Source of the DNA: Mycobacterium sp. EPa45
Lineage (GTDB): Bacteria; Actinomycetota; Actinomycetes; Mycobacteriales; Mycobacteriaceae
Direction of reading: 5' to 3'
Assembly: GCF_001021385.1 (NCBI RefSeq)
Contig: NZ_CP011773.1
Coordinates: 2,356,001 to 2,420,000 of the forward strand
DNA length: 64,000 nt
Shown: positions 25,706-34,681 of the stretch, piece after piece
How positions within the stretch are numbered: position 1 is the first letter of the stretch
Layout of the letters: every line of letters begins with the position of its first letter
Position numbers and translations under genes: made by a program
The notes under the pieces: model-generated
The model's input: only the letters and a program-made list of their open reading frames with translations
What the model was told of the DNA's origin: nothing
Database searches by the model: none

Positions 25706-27109
25706 TCAGCCGCGGCGCGCCCGGATCAACCGGTATCCGCCGTAAACCGCCCCTGCCACAAGGAAATTCACGAAGTACGCGAGATCGGCGCCGTGCAGCG
25801 CGGTGGCCACCGGACCGACGATCAGGTTGGTGTGCATGAACGGGACCGCTGCGGCGAACGCCACGAAGAACGCCGCGAGTGCGACGACGGCGTCGGTGCG
25901 GGGAGTGACCTCGGTGGCCGGATTGACGGTGTCGCGTCCGGCACTGCGATAGCGCCAGTCGATCGCCACGATCGCCACAAATGCCGGGATCCAGTAGCTG
26001 ACGAACAGCAGCACACCCTGGAAGCGAGTGGCCAAGTCACCAGAGTGCAGCCACATGATGAGCGCAAATGCGATCACCACCACCACGATGGCCGACACGG
26101 GCCGTCGTACCCGAACGCCGACGGTCTGCAGCGCCAGCGACCCGCTGTAGTCGTTCATCGCGTTCGAGGCCACCGACCCCAGGGCGATCACCAGCAGCGC
26201 GACCGCGCCCAGCACACCGCCGCCCATGATCTCACGCACTCCCTGGGCGGTCTGATCGGTAAGGGTGCCTGCGGCGGCCACCCCGATGGCCTGTACCGCG
26301 ATGTAGGCCACCGCCAGGCCGCCGAAGGTATAGCCGAACACCGCTGTGCGAGACGTGGACACCGGCAGATACCGGCTGTAGTCGGAGGCGTAGCTGGCCC
26401 ACGAAATCGCCAGGCTCAGCGCGATGGTGACCTCGAGCACGAACGCCCCGGCGAGGTCCGCACCGCCCAGCGTGGGCAGCGAGATCACCTGATGGCCGCT
26501 GATCAGTTTCCACGCCAGCACCGCGAACGTGGCGATCAGTACGACCGTCATCACCGCCTGCACGCGGTGGATGACCTCGTAACCGAAGACCCCGACGGCA
26601 CCTTGCGCCGCGAGCACGATCACCACCGCCAGCCAGAACGGTATGCCCAGCAGTTCGGCCAACGCCTCGCCGCCGAACAGCCCGACCAAGCCGTCCCAGG
26701 CGATCGACGACAACCACTGGATCACCGCGACCACACTGACGGTGCCGCCAAATGCCATGCGCGCGTTGGGAAGTTGGGCGGTGCCGGTGCGCGGACCCCA
26801 GGTGGACAGGTAGCCGACCACCAGCGAACCGATGACCGTGCCGATCACCATCGCCAGCAGGCCCAGCCAGAAACCCAGCCCGAGCACGACGGCCAGCGTC
26901 CCGGTGAACACCACCGTCATGTTGACCTGCGGGGCGAACCACACCGTGAACAGCCGGCGCGCGGTTCCGTACCGGTTGTCGGGCGGGACGGGAGCGATCC
27001 CATGCGTCTCGACCGCCATGTCGCCGACATGCGACGGCATTCGACCGGCGTAGGTTTGGGCCGCCAGAGAAGACCCAGCAGATCCTGTGGGCGACGATTC
27101 AGGTGTCAC
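25706..27109 (-). CDS. NCS1-family purine/cytosine permease
   Basis: 467 residues with about 12 membrane helices. The early segment RYGTARRLFTVWFAPQVNMTV and the following helix are typical of cytosine/purine permeases of the nucleobase:cation symporter-1 family (CodB-like), as are PNARMAFGG and SWASYASDYSRYLP. It probably imports a nucleobase with H+ or Na+; the exact base is unknown. GTG start; -10 box 6 nt upstream. Convergent with the small gene at 25439 (3-nt gap) and divergent from the next membrane protein. Confidence 0.87.
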   Translation of the reverse strand: MTPESSPTGSAGSSLAAQTYAGRMPSHVGDMAVETHGIAPVPPDNRYGTARRLFTVWFAPQVNMTVVFTGTLAVVLGLGFWLGLLAMVIGTVIGSLVVGYLSTWGPRTGTAQLPNARMAFGGTVSVVAVIQWLSSIAWDGLVGLFGGEALAELLGIPFWLAVVIVLAAQGAVGVFGYEVIHRVQAVMTVVLIATFAVLAWKLISGHQVISLPTLGGADLAGAFVLEVTIALSLAISWASYASDYSRYLPVSTSRTAVFGYTFGGLAVAYIAVQAIGVAAAGTLTDQTAQGVREIMGGGVLGAVALLVIALGSVASNAMNDYSGSLALQTVGVRVRRPVSAIVVVVIAFALIMWLHSGDLATRFQGVLLFVSYWIPAFVAIVAIDWRYRSAGRDTVNPATEVTPRTDAVVALAAFFVAFAAAVPFMHTNLIVGPVATALHGADLAYFVNFLVAGAVYGGYRLIRARRG

Positions 27110-27115
27110 CTACCC

Positions 27116-27121
27116 ACCCTA
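27116..27121 (-). promoter_or_regulatory. -10 box of the NCS1 permease (leaderless)
   Basis: TAGGGT on the minus strand ends 6 nt before the GTG at 27109, with no ribosome site. Confidence 0.55.
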
Positions 27122-27161
27122 GATCGTCGGCGCAGCGCCGCCGGAGGAGGACGAGTCGAGA

Positions 27162-28226
27162 ATGGTCGACATGCACCCGAACAAACATGTCGCCGCCGAG
27201 CCGCCGGAAACCTGGCAGGACCGCTTCCGCGATGCGGTCGCACCGCGAACGCTGGCGCTCGGGGTCGGTGTGCTGTTGCTGCAGTTCGCGTTCATCCTGT
27301 CCTACCTCGGTGCGTTCCACTCGCCCTCACCCCACCGCATCCCCGTCGCGGTCGTCGCCCCGGCACAGGTCGCCGGTCAGGTCGTCGACCAGCTCAACGG
27401 CCTGGCCGGTGAGCCGGTCAGCGCTTCGGCCGCGACCGACGAGAACGCCGCCCGCGCAGGGTTGCGCACCGGGGACGTGTCCGGCGTCTACATCCTCGAC
27501 CCGGCCGGCACTGACGACCGGCTGCTGGTGGCATCCGGCGGCGGCACCGCGGTCTCCTCGGCACTCGAGCAGATCTTCACCAAGGTGACCGCCGCCAAGC
27601 AGCGCACCGTCGCCGTCGATGACGTCATCCCGCTGTTCTCCGGGGACGGCCGGGGGTTGTCCGGGTTCTACCTCGTCGTGGGCTGGGTGGTCGGCGGTTA
27701 TCTGTTCGCGTCGATGCTCGGCATCGCGAAAGGCTCACGGCCGGCGACCTTTCGGCGCTCGGTGTGGCGGCTGGGTGCGACGGTGCCCTACGCGCTGGCG
27801 TCCGGCTTCGGCGGAGCGGTGGTGGCTGAGCCGGTACTGCACGCCATGAACGGACACTTCTGGTCGATCGCCGGGATCGGCACGCTGGTGACGCTGACGG
27901 CGGCGACCGTGACCATTGCCCTGCAGATCCTGTTCGGCGTCATCGGGATCGGGCTGACGGTGGTGATTTTCGTGATCCTCGGCAACCCGTCGGCCGGCGG
28001 CGCCTACCAGCCGTCGGTGCTACCGCCCTTCTGGCGTGCCATCAGCCCCTGGCTGCCCAACGGTGCGGGCACTGATGCGATCCGGCGGATCGTGTACTTC
28101 GACGGCCATGGCATCACGCAATCGATCGTCGTGCTGGTCTGCTGGATTGTCGGTGGCGTGGTGGTCAGTCTGATCGGAGCGGCGGTCGTACACCGCGGCA
28201 GCCGCGACGCTGTCGCGTCTGGTTAG
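27162..28226 (+). CDS. DUF3533/Pip-like multi-pass membrane protein
   Basis: 354 residues. One helix near residue 30 ([20 protein letters not shown]), an outside domain of about 120 residues ([20 protein letters not shown] ...), then five or six helices. This layout of helix, extracellular domain and C-terminal ABC-2-like bundle is that of the YhgE/Pip (phage infection protein) and DUF3533 families. The conserved turn [22 protein letters not shown] is seen. A possible export or envelope role is inferred. GGAGGAGG at about 27143 lies a little far from ATG 27162; ATG 27171 is an alternative start. Confidence 0.75.
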   Translation: MVDMHPNKHVAAEPPETWQDRFRDAVAPRTLALGVGVLLLQFAFILSYLGAFHSPSPHRIPVAVVAPAQVAGQVVDQLNGLAGEPVSASAATDENAARAGLRTGDVSGVYILDPAGTDDRLLVASGGGTAVSSALEQIFTKVTAAKQRTVAVDDVIPLFSGDGRGLSGFYLVVGWVVGGYLFASMLGIAKGSRPATFRRSVWRLGATVPYALASGFGGAVVAEPVLHAMNGHFWSIAGIGTLVTLTAATVTIALQILFGVIGIGLTVVIFVILGNPSAGGAYQPSVLPPFWRAISPWLPNGAGTDAIRRIVYFDGHGITQSIVVLVCWIVGGVVVSLIGAAVVHRGSRDAVASG

Positions 28227-28229
28227 GCT
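28224..28229 (+). promoter_or_regulatory. -10 box of proS (leaderless)
   Basis: TAGGCT ends 8 nt before the GTG at 28238. This supports GTG 28238 over the in-frame TTG at 28229, which overlaps the box. Confidence 0.55.
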
Positions 28230-28237
28230 TGCCCACT

Positions 28238-29983
28238 GTGATCACCCGCATGTCCGAGCTGTTCTTGCGCACGCTGCGCGACGACCCGGCCGACGCCGAA
28301 GTGCCCAGCCACAAACTGTTGATCCGGGCCGGCTACGTCCGGCCGGTGGCGCCGGGGCTGTACACGTGGCTGCCGCTGGGCCTTCGGGTGCTGCGCAAGA
28401 TCGAGAAGATCGTGCGCGAGGAGATGGTCGCGATCGGCGGCCAGGAGATCCTGTTTCCGGCGTTGCTGCCGAAAGCGCCGTATGAGACCACCAACCGCTG
28501 GACGGAATACGGCGACGGGGTGTTCCGGCTCAAGGACCGCCGGATGAACGACTACATGCTCGGCCCCACCCACGAGGAGTTCTTCACCCTGACGGTGAAA
28601 GGGGAGTACAGCTCCTACAAGGACTTCCCGCTGACGCTGTTCCAAATCCAGACCAAGTACCGCGACGAGGCCCGCCCCCGGGCCGGCATCCTGCGCGGGC
28701 GCGAGTTCATCATGAAGGACTCGTACTCGTTCGACGTCGACGAGGACGGCCTCAAGACCGCTTACCACGCGCACCGCGACGCCTACCAGAACATGTTCAA
28801 GCGCATGGCAATTCGCTATGTGATCGTGTCGGCGGTCTCCGGCGCGATGGGCGGTTCGGCGTCTGAGGAATTCCTCGCCGAAAGCGAGGTCGGCGAGGAC
28901 ACGTTCGTGCGCTGCCTGGAGTCCGGGTATGCGGCCAACGTCGAGGCGGTGGTGACCGCAGTCCCGGAGTCGCTGCCGTTCGACGGCCTGCCCGAGCCGA
29001 CAGTGCACGACACCGGCGACACCCCGACCATCGCCACCCTGGTGGAGTGGGCCAACTCTGCGGACCTGGGCCGGGAGATCACCGCGGCCGACACGCTCAA
29101 GAACGTGTTACTCAAAGTGCGGGCGCCCGGCGGCGAGTGGGAGCTGCTTGCCATCGGTGTGCCGGGGGACCGTGAGGTCGACGACAAGCGCCTTGGCGCC
29201 GCCCTCGAGCCGGCCGAGTACGCGATGCTCGACGACGCCGACTTTGCCAGGTACCCCTTCCTGAAAAAGGGGTACATCGGTCCGAAAGCCTTGCTGGCCA
29301 ACGGAGTCCGCTACCTCCTGGATCCCCGGGTGGTGGACGGAACGGCGTGGATCACCGGCGCGGACGAAACCGGCAAGCACGTCGTCGACCTGGTGGCCGG
29401 CCGGGATTTCGTCGCCGACGGCACCATCGAGGCCGCCGAGGTGCGCGACGGCGACCTGTCGCCTGACGGCGCAGGGCCGCTGGTGTCGGCCCGCGGCATC
29501 GAGATCGGCCACATCTTCCAACTCGGCCGCAAGTACACCGACGCGTTCTCCGCTGACGTCCTCGGCGAGGACGGCAAGCCGGTGCGGCTGACCATGGGCT
29601 CCTACGGCGTGGGGGTGTCCCGGCTGGTGGCGGTGATCGCCGAGCAGCAACACGACGAGCTGGGTCTGCGCTGGCCGGCGTCGGTGTCGCCGTTCGACGT
29701 GCATGTGGTGATCGCCAACAAGGATGCCCAGGCCCGCGCCGGAGCTGAGGAGCTGGCTCGTGACCTGGACCGGCTCGGCTTGGAGGTATTGCTCGACGAT
29801 CGCACCGCGTCGCCGGGGGTGAAGTTCAAGGATGCCGAACTGCTCGGTGTGCCCTGGATTGTCGTGGTCGGCCGCGGCTGGGCCGACGCTGTCGTCGAAC
29901 TGCGCAACCGGTTGACCGGTGAGAAGCGCGAGGTCGGCGTGGACGGCGCGGTCACCGAGATCGTGGCTGCCCTGCAGGCCTGA
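28238..29983 (+). CDS. proS: Prolyl-tRNA synthetase, bacterial type with editing domain
   Basis: 581 residues from GTG 28238 ([20 protein letters not shown] start). Class IIa synthetase that charges tRNA-Pro. Motif 2 is [20 protein letters not shown], motif 3 is [19 protein letters not shown], and the segment from about residue 230 to 400 ([38 protein letters not shown]) is the YbaK-like insertion that edits Ala-tRNA-Pro. The C-terminal anticodon-binding domain contains [20 protein letters not shown] and [13 protein letters not shown]. It ends 4 nt before the convergent ferritin-like gene. Confidence 0.97.
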   Translation: MITRMSELFLRTLRDDPADAEVPSHKLLIRAGYVRPVAPGLYTWLPLGLRVLRKIEKIVREEMVAIGGQEILFPALLPKAPYETTNRWTEYGDGVFRLKDRRMNDYMLGPTHEEFFTLTVKGEYSSYKDFPLTLFQIQTKYRDEARPRAGILRGREFIMKDSYSFDVDEDGLKTAYHAHRDAYQNMFKRMAIRYVIVSAVSGAMGGSASEEFLAESEVGEDTFVRCLESGYAANVEAVVTAVPESLPFDGLPEPTVHDTGDTPTIATLVEWANSADLGREITAADTLKNVLLKVRAPGGEWELLAIGVPGDREVDDKRLGAALEPAEYAMLDDADFARYPFLKKGYIGPKALLANGVRYLLDPRVVDGTAWITGADETGKHVVDLVAGRDFVADGTIEAAEVRDGDLSPDGAGPLVSARGIEIGHIFQLGRKYTDAFSADVLGEDGKPVRLTMGSYGVGVSRLVAVIAEQQHDELGLRWPASVSPFDVHVVIANKDAQARAGAEELARDLDRLGLEVLLDDRTASPGVKFKDAELLGVPWIVVVGRGWADAVVELRNRLTGEKREVGVDGAVTEIVAALQA

Positions 29984-29987
29984 GGCG

Positions 29988-30476
29988 TTACTCGGTACCG
30001 CCGGGGAACGCCTCGGTCACCGGCTTGGTGCCCAGCACCTGCTTCCAGCGCGCGCTCAGGACCGCCGATTCGGTCAGCGCGCCGACCCCGAACGTGCGGT
30101 CCTGATCGGTCGTCGCCTGCTCGATCACCGCACGCCAGGCCATAGCGCAGTCGTCCTCCATGCGGATCGCGAGATTGCCGGCCTCGGTGGGCGTATTGAC
30201 CGCCATCGGCAGCTGATATCCGGCGGCCGGCACCGGGGCCTTGGCCGAGCGGCCGGTCAGCATCGCAATGGCGGCCTCCCGACGCTCACGGTGCTGGGCC
30301 ATCGCCTCGGAGACCAGCTCATTCTCGTCTGGGGAGCTGTGCGCCGACACGATGCCGTACCCGTAGATCGCCGCGTGCTCGACGGCCACCGCGTCGAACA
30401 GCGCAGCCGCGGAGGCATCGGACGGCCGGTCAGGGTTTCGCGTGGTCGTCGGTGTCGGTGACGTCGGTGAGGTCAC
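29988..30476 (-). CDS. DUF4439 ferritin-like protein
   Basis: 162 residues, all-helical. The helices carry ferritin-like ligands and spacings (AVAVEHAAIYGYGIV, then AQHRERREAAIAML, then IRMEDDCAMAWRAVIEQ), matching the DUF4439 family next to proS in mycobacteria (Rv2844 type). A di-metal site is possible but not proven. The start overlaps the stop of the upstream lipoprotein gene (ATGA), so the two are translated together and may act together. Confidence 0.82.
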   Translation of the reverse strand: MTSPTSPTPTTTRNPDRPSDASAAALFDAVAVEHAAIYGYGIVSAHSSPDENELVSEAMAQHRERREAAIAMLTGRSAKAPVPAAGYQLPMAVNTPTEAGNLAIRMEDDCAMAWRAVIEQATTDQDRTFGVGALTESAVLSARWKQVLGTKPVTEAFPGGTE

Positions 30477-31003
30477 TGCCCGGCCTTCCCCGGCGGCAGC
30501 GCCACCGTGTAAGCGGTGACGCAGGACGCCGCGATCGATCCGAGCAGGCCTGCCCGGTACCCGGCCAGCGTGGGCGCCAGCTTGGTGGCGCTGTCCGCCG
30601 AGCTGCGGAGCGCGGCGACGACGTCGGCCACCGTCGGAGGCGGTGTTGCGGCCGCCGACGTGGTGGTCGGCGCGGTGGAGCTTGTTGCCGACGCCGGTTT
30701 GCCGGATACCCGGGCGACCTCGGCGGACAGCACGGTGAAGTGCCGCCCACGTTCGGCCGCCACCTCGGTCAACGCCGGCGCCAGCGATGGGGGAACGGCC
30801 TTGGCCGCGGCGGTCGCCAGTTCGCTGTCGTGGCGGGCCAGTTCGGCCTGCTGCTCCAGCGGGTCGGGCTCGGGTGGCGGTGGGGTTTCACAGGCGGTCC
30901 CCGCCGGGCCCAACACCGCGAGCAGCGCCAGCCCGCGGCCACCGCCGACCAGAACTCGTCGTCGGGAGATGCCTGGGAAAGGGCTGGGATCTCGGCTCAG
31001 CAC
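30473..31003 (-). CDS. Tat-exported putative lipoprotein
   Basis: 176 residues, GTG start with AGGAT a short distance upstream. The N-terminus has a twin-arginine motif ([13 protein letters not shown]), a hydrophobic stretch ([12 protein letters not shown]) and a lipobox ending GTAC at Cys38, so it is probably exported folded and lipid-anchored. The rest is Ala/Thr/Pro-rich and helical with no known catalytic motif. It corresponds in position to Rv2843. Its link to the ferritin-like gene suggests a shared envelope role, which is inference. Confidence 0.78.
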   Translation of the reverse strand: MLSRDPSPFPGISRRRVLVGGGRGLALLAVLGPAGTACETPPPPEPDPLEQQAELARHDSELATAAAKAVPPSLAPALTEVAAERGRHFTVLSAEVARVSGKPASATSSTAPTTTSAAATPPPTVADVVAALRSSADSATKLAPTLAGYRAGLLGSIAASCVTAYTVALPPGKAGQ

Positions 31004-31116
31004 GCCAACATCCTGCCATTGCGGTGGCCTGTGCTGGCGTATCCTTGGTGGTTGGCTCTCGCAGAGCCCTGCATCCGACGCAGCTGATCAGCACAACTCA
31101 AGATGAGGAGCTCGCC

Positions 31117-31650
31117 GTGGCTGGCCGTTCTACGGGGCTACCAACCCAGAAGCAGGTGATCGAGCTACTCGAGGGTGAGTTCATGCGTGCCGGATATGAA
31201 ATCGAAGACGTCGTCATCGACACCCGCCCGCGACCGCCGCACATCACTGTGATCGCCGCCGGCGACAACCCACTCGACTTGGCTACCGTCGCCGAGCTCT
31301 CCCGCTCGGCCTCGGCCCTGCTGGACGGCCTCGACGGCGGCGAGGATTCCTACGTTCTCGAAGTCACCTCACCAGGGGTGGACCGGCCGCTGACCGCCGA
31401 GAAGCACTTCCGCCGTGCGCATGGCCGCAAAGTCGAGGCCGAACTCGCAGACGGAACCACTGTCACCGGCCGGCTGGGCATCGTGTCCGACGGCGCCGTC
31501 GACTTGGTGGTACGCGACCGCAAAGACTGGACGGTGCGCCGGGTTCCGCTTGCTGACATCGTCAAAGCTGTTGTCCAGGTTGAATTTTCAACGCCCAAGC
31601 CGCGCGAACTGGAACTTGCCGGAGCAGCTGGAACGGAGGCCGAAGCATGA
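31117..31650 (+). CDS. rimP: Ribosome maturation factor RimP
   Basis: 177 residues from GTG 31117, with AGATGAGGAG at 31101-31110 giving a good ribosome site; upstream in-frame starts back to 30787 overlap the divergent lipoprotein gene and are rejected. Helps 30S subunit assembly. Family motifs are [32 protein letters not shown] and the C-terminal SH3-like part ([13 protein letters not shown]). A TATCCT box at 31038-31043 could start the operon. It overlaps nusA by ATGA. Confidence 0.93.
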   Translation: MAGRSTGLPTQKQVIELLEGEFMRAGYEIEDVVIDTRPRPPHITVIAAGDNPLDLATVAELSRSASALLDGLDGGEDSYVLEVTSPGVDRPLTAEKHFRRAHGRKVEAELADGTTVTGRLGIVSDGAVDLVVRDRKDWTVRRVPLADIVKAVVQVEFSTPKPRELELAGAAGTEAEA

Positions 31651-32681
31651 ACATCGACATGACCGCCCTACATGCGATCGAGATCGATCGCGGCATCTCG
31701 GTCGACGAGTTGCTCGACACCATCAAGTCGGCGCTGCTGACCGCCTACCGGCACACCGAGGGCCACCAGCCCGACGCGCGCATCGAGATCGACCGCAAAA
31801 GCGGTGTGGTGCAAGTGCTTGCGCGCGAGACCGACGCCGACGGCAACCTGATCAGCGAATGGGACGACACTCCGGAGGGATTCGGCCGTGTGGCGGCGAC
31901 GACCGCTCGGCAGGTCATGTTGCAGCGGTTCCGAGACGCCGAGAACGAGCGCAGCTATGGTGAGTTCTCCGCCAGGGAGGGTGACATCGTCGCCGGTGTC
32001 ATCCAGCGCGACGCCCGCGCCAACGCGCGCGGCCTCGTCGTCGTGCGCCTGGGCAGCGAGACCAAAGGCGCCGAAGGTGTCATCCCCTCGGCCGAGCAGG
32101 TGCCGGGCGAAGCCTACGAGCACGGCGACCGGCTGCGCTGCTATGTGGTCGGGGTCAGTCGCGGTGCCCGCGAACCGCTGATCACGTTGTCGCGCACGCA
32201 CCCCAATCTGGTCCGCAAGCTCTTCTCGCTGGAGGTGCCCGAGATTGCCGACGGGTCGGTGGAGATCGTCGCGGTGGCCCGGGAGGCCGGGCACCGATCC
32301 AAAATCGCGGTCAACTCAAAGGTTCCCGGCCTCAACGCCAAGGGTGCCTGCATCGGCCCGATGGGTCAGCGGGTGCGCAACGTGATGAGCGAACTGTCCG
32401 GCGAGAAGATCGACATCATCGACTTCGATGACGACCCAGCGCGATTCGTCGCCAACGCACTATCGCCGGCCAAAGTCGTCTCGGTGTCCGTCATCGATCC
32501 CAACACGCGCGCGGCGCGGGTGGTGGTGCCCGACTTCCAGCTATCGTTGGCGATTGGCAAGGAGGGGCAGAACGCCCGACTGGCGGCGCGTTTGACCGGA
32601 TGGCGCATCGACATTCGCAGCGACGCGGCGGCACCCGAAGGCGACGCACAGCCCGCCGCGTCTCACGACGTGGAGCACTGA
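31647..32681 (+). CDS. nusA: Transcription termination/antitermination factor NusA
   Basis: 344 residues, the short actinobacterial form without C-terminal acidic repeats. The N-terminal RNA-polymerase-binding domain is followed by the S1 domain ([20 protein letters not shown] to about residue 185) and two KH domains ([30 protein letters not shown], then [19 protein letters not shown]). It controls pausing, termination and rRNA antitermination. Overlaps rimP by 4 bp. In contrast to M. tuberculosis order, a FAD protein gene stands between it and ylxR. Confidence 0.97.
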   Translation: MNIDMTALHAIEIDRGISVDELLDTIKSALLTAYRHTEGHQPDARIEIDRKSGVVQVLARETDADGNLISEWDDTPEGFGRVAATTARQVMLQRFRDAENERSYGEFSAREGDIVAGVIQRDARANARGLVVVRLGSETKGAEGVIPSAEQVPGEAYEHGDRLRCYVVGVSRGAREPLITLSRTHPNLVRKLFSLEVPEIADGSVEIVAVAREAGHRSKIAVNSKVPGLNAKGACIGPMGQRVRNVMSELSGEKIDIIDFDDDPARFVANALSPAKVVSVSVIDPNTRAARVVVPDFQLSLAIGKEGQNARLAARLTGWRIDIRSDAAAPEGDAQPAASHDVEH

Positions 32682-32763
32682 CGCGAGCCGAGCGGTCAGC
32701 AAGCTCGTAGTACAGCGTCAATGATCGGTGGGGTGCACCGTCGGTCAAAGGGGGGAAATTTCG

Positions 32764-34170
32764 TTGTCAGATCACGCCGCTCCGCTGTCGGTCGACGTGC
32801 TCGTCGTCGGGGCCGGGCCGACCGGTCTGAGCGCCGCCGACGCGTGCGTCGCGGCAGGGGCGTCGGTCGCCGTCGTCGAACACACCGGCCAGGTGGGTGG
32901 GTTGGCGCGCGCGGCAACCGTGGCCGGCCATGAGGTGGACATCGGCGGTCATCGACTGCTGTCGTCGACAGCCGAGCAGCGGCGGGTGTGGCTCGATCTC
33001 GCCGCCCGGCTCGGTGGCATTGCGATGTCCGACATCGACCGCCGCAGCGGAATTCTGCGCGACGGTTACGTGGTCAGCTATCCCTTCGACTGGCGGCAGT
33101 TCCGCGATTGCGCGCCGCTGTGGGTCCGCGCGCGTGGGGCCGCCTCGCTCATCACCTGGAAGCTGACCGCACCCACCGGCCGCAGTGACGACACGCTCGA
33201 TGACTGGGTGAAGAACCGGTACGGGCCATACCTGTCGGAAACGTTCATGGCGCCGCACGCCCGCAAGGTGTTCGGCATCGACCCGCGGAACATTCCGGCG
33301 GCGTGGGCGTCGCAGCGCATCCTCTCACCGCGATTCGCCTCGGTGCTGGCCACCGCACTGCCGCGGCTGCGTAACTCGACGCGAGCAGATGAGCCGACGG
33401 ACAGGTTCCTCTACCCGCACGGTGGAGCCGGAGTTCTGTGGACCCGATTGGCCGAATCGCTTGAGCATCAGGTGAATTGGCTGTTCAACTCGAAGGTGTC
33501 GGCGATCACCGGCTCGGGCGGCGGTCCGTACGCGGTCACAGTGACGGGGCCGGGCGGGGATCAGGTGGTGTCCTGCCGGCGGATCATCTGGACCGGCCGG
33601 CCCGACGACCTGGCCGCCAGTCTCGGTCTCACCGAGCTGTCCACCGCGCTCGCCCAGGCATCGGGGCGGCGTGACCTGGTCGTCGGCGTGGTGCGCATTC
33701 TCGACTATCCGACGAGTTGGCATGGCTACCAGTGGCTGTACACCCACGACACCGGCGTGCGTGCGCACCGGTTCAACAACTATGGGGAGTGGAAGACACT
33801 GAACTGCCCGGCCGGCGTCGTCGGACTGGAGTACTCCGTACCCCCGGGCGAGACGTTCGACGTCCGCGCCACGGCGTCCAGGGACATGTCGATCCTGCTG
33901 GGTGGGGCTGCCTTCGAGTTTCTCGGTGCCGAGAAGACGTCCGACGCCTACTCGAACTTCGACGCCGCCGCCGGTCTGTTCGATCGGCTCGACGAGGCGC
34001 TGCGCCGCTTCGGCGGGGGGATTGTCGCCACCGGTCGTCAGGGAGCGGGGATCTACATCAATCTCGACCAGGCGTTGGAGCTAGGCGCCCGGGCCGCCAC
34101 GCTGCCCGCCGACCAGGCGGGCGTTGTCGGACGCGGCGGATACTCCAAATATCAGGACAAATCGAGCTGA
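32764..34170 (+). CDS. FAD-dependent amine-oxidase/UDP-galactopyranose-mutase-like protein
   Basis: 468 residues from TTG 32764, chosen because AAAGGGGGGAAA lies 7 nt before it; GTG 32728 is upstream of that site. FAD is bound by VLVVGAGPTGLSAADAC, then the family signature HTGQVGGLARAATVAG and DIGGHRLLS. The body (YVVSYPFDWRQFRDC, KNRYGPYLSETFMAPHARKV) resembles UDP-galactopyranose mutases and protoporphyrinogen-oxidase-like flavoproteins that act on sugar nucleotides or lipids. Substrate unknown. It sits inside the nusA-infB operon region, with 82 nt before and 55 nt after, an unusual place for such an enzyme. Confidence 0.82.
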   Translation: MSDHAAPLSVDVLVVGAGPTGLSAADACVAAGASVAVVEHTGQVGGLARAATVAGHEVDIGGHRLLSSTAEQRRVWLDLAARLGGIAMSDIDRRSGILRDGYVVSYPFDWRQFRDCAPLWVRARGAASLITWKLTAPTGRSDDTLDDWVKNRYGPYLSETFMAPHARKVFGIDPRNIPAAWASQRILSPRFASVLATALPRLRNSTRADEPTDRFLYPHGGAGVLWTRLAESLEHQVNWLFNSKVSAITGSGGGPYAVTVTGPGGDQVVSCRRIIWTGRPDDLAASLGLTELSTALAQASGRRDLVVGVVRILDYPTSWHGYQWLYTHDTGVRAHRFNNYGEWKTLNCPAGVVGLEYSVPPGETFDVRATASRDMSILLGGAAFEFLGAEKTSDAYSNFDAAAGLFDRLDEALRRFGGGIVATGRQGAGIYINLDQALELGARAATLPADQAGVVGRGGYSKYQDKSS

Positions 34171-34225
34171 CGCCGCCCGGCGAAGGGTGGTTCTGAGCAA
34201 TGCCGCGATGACGGTAGACTATGCC

Positions 34226-34549
34226 GTGATCCAGCGCGAGACTCCGGCCCCCGAGAGACCGCATCGACGTACCGAAGGACCGGTGCGGACATGTGTCGGG
34301 TGCCGGAAGCGAGAGTTGGCCGTCGATCTCCTCCGAGTGGTGGCTGTGTCGAACGGGAACGGGCTTTGCGCCCTAACCGTTGACCAGGCAGGTAACCTCC
34401 CGGGGCGGGGTGCGTGGCTGCACCCCGATGACCGGTGCCTTCAGGCAGCGTTTCGACGGCGAGCTTTCGGGCGAGCGTTGCGCATCACCGGTTCACCGGA
34501 TACATCCGCGGTGGTCGAGCACGTCAGAGCCCATACGGGCGCTGAATGA
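34226..34549 (+). CDS. ylxR: YlxR (DUF448) RNA-binding protein
   Basis: 107 residues from GTG 34226; ATG 34208 and an earlier start at 34124 are in frame. The family core is VRTCVGCRKRELAVDLLRVV, then GNLPGRGAWLHPDDRCL and RRRAFGRALRI. YlxR is a small basic protein usually encoded between nusA and infB and thought to bind RNA (ribosome or RNase P related). A TAGACT box at 34215-34220 is close to the start and may be a minor promoter. Position here is normal apart from the flavoprotein before it. Confidence 0.88.
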   Translation: MIQRETPAPERPHRRTEGPVRTCVGCRKRELAVDLLRVVAVSNGNGLCALTVDQAGNLPGRGAWLHPDDRCLQAAFRRRAFGRALRITGSPDTSAVVEHVRAHTGAE

Positions 34550-34681
34550 CTCAGCCAGCCCGGCAAGAGAACAGGCAGCGAAGAACATGAGCACACCGTG
34601 AAGTCCCGACGATGACCATGCGTCGTAGCTAAACCCGAGGCGCGGCCTACCACCGCTGTCGCCTCTTGAGTAGGAGATGTA

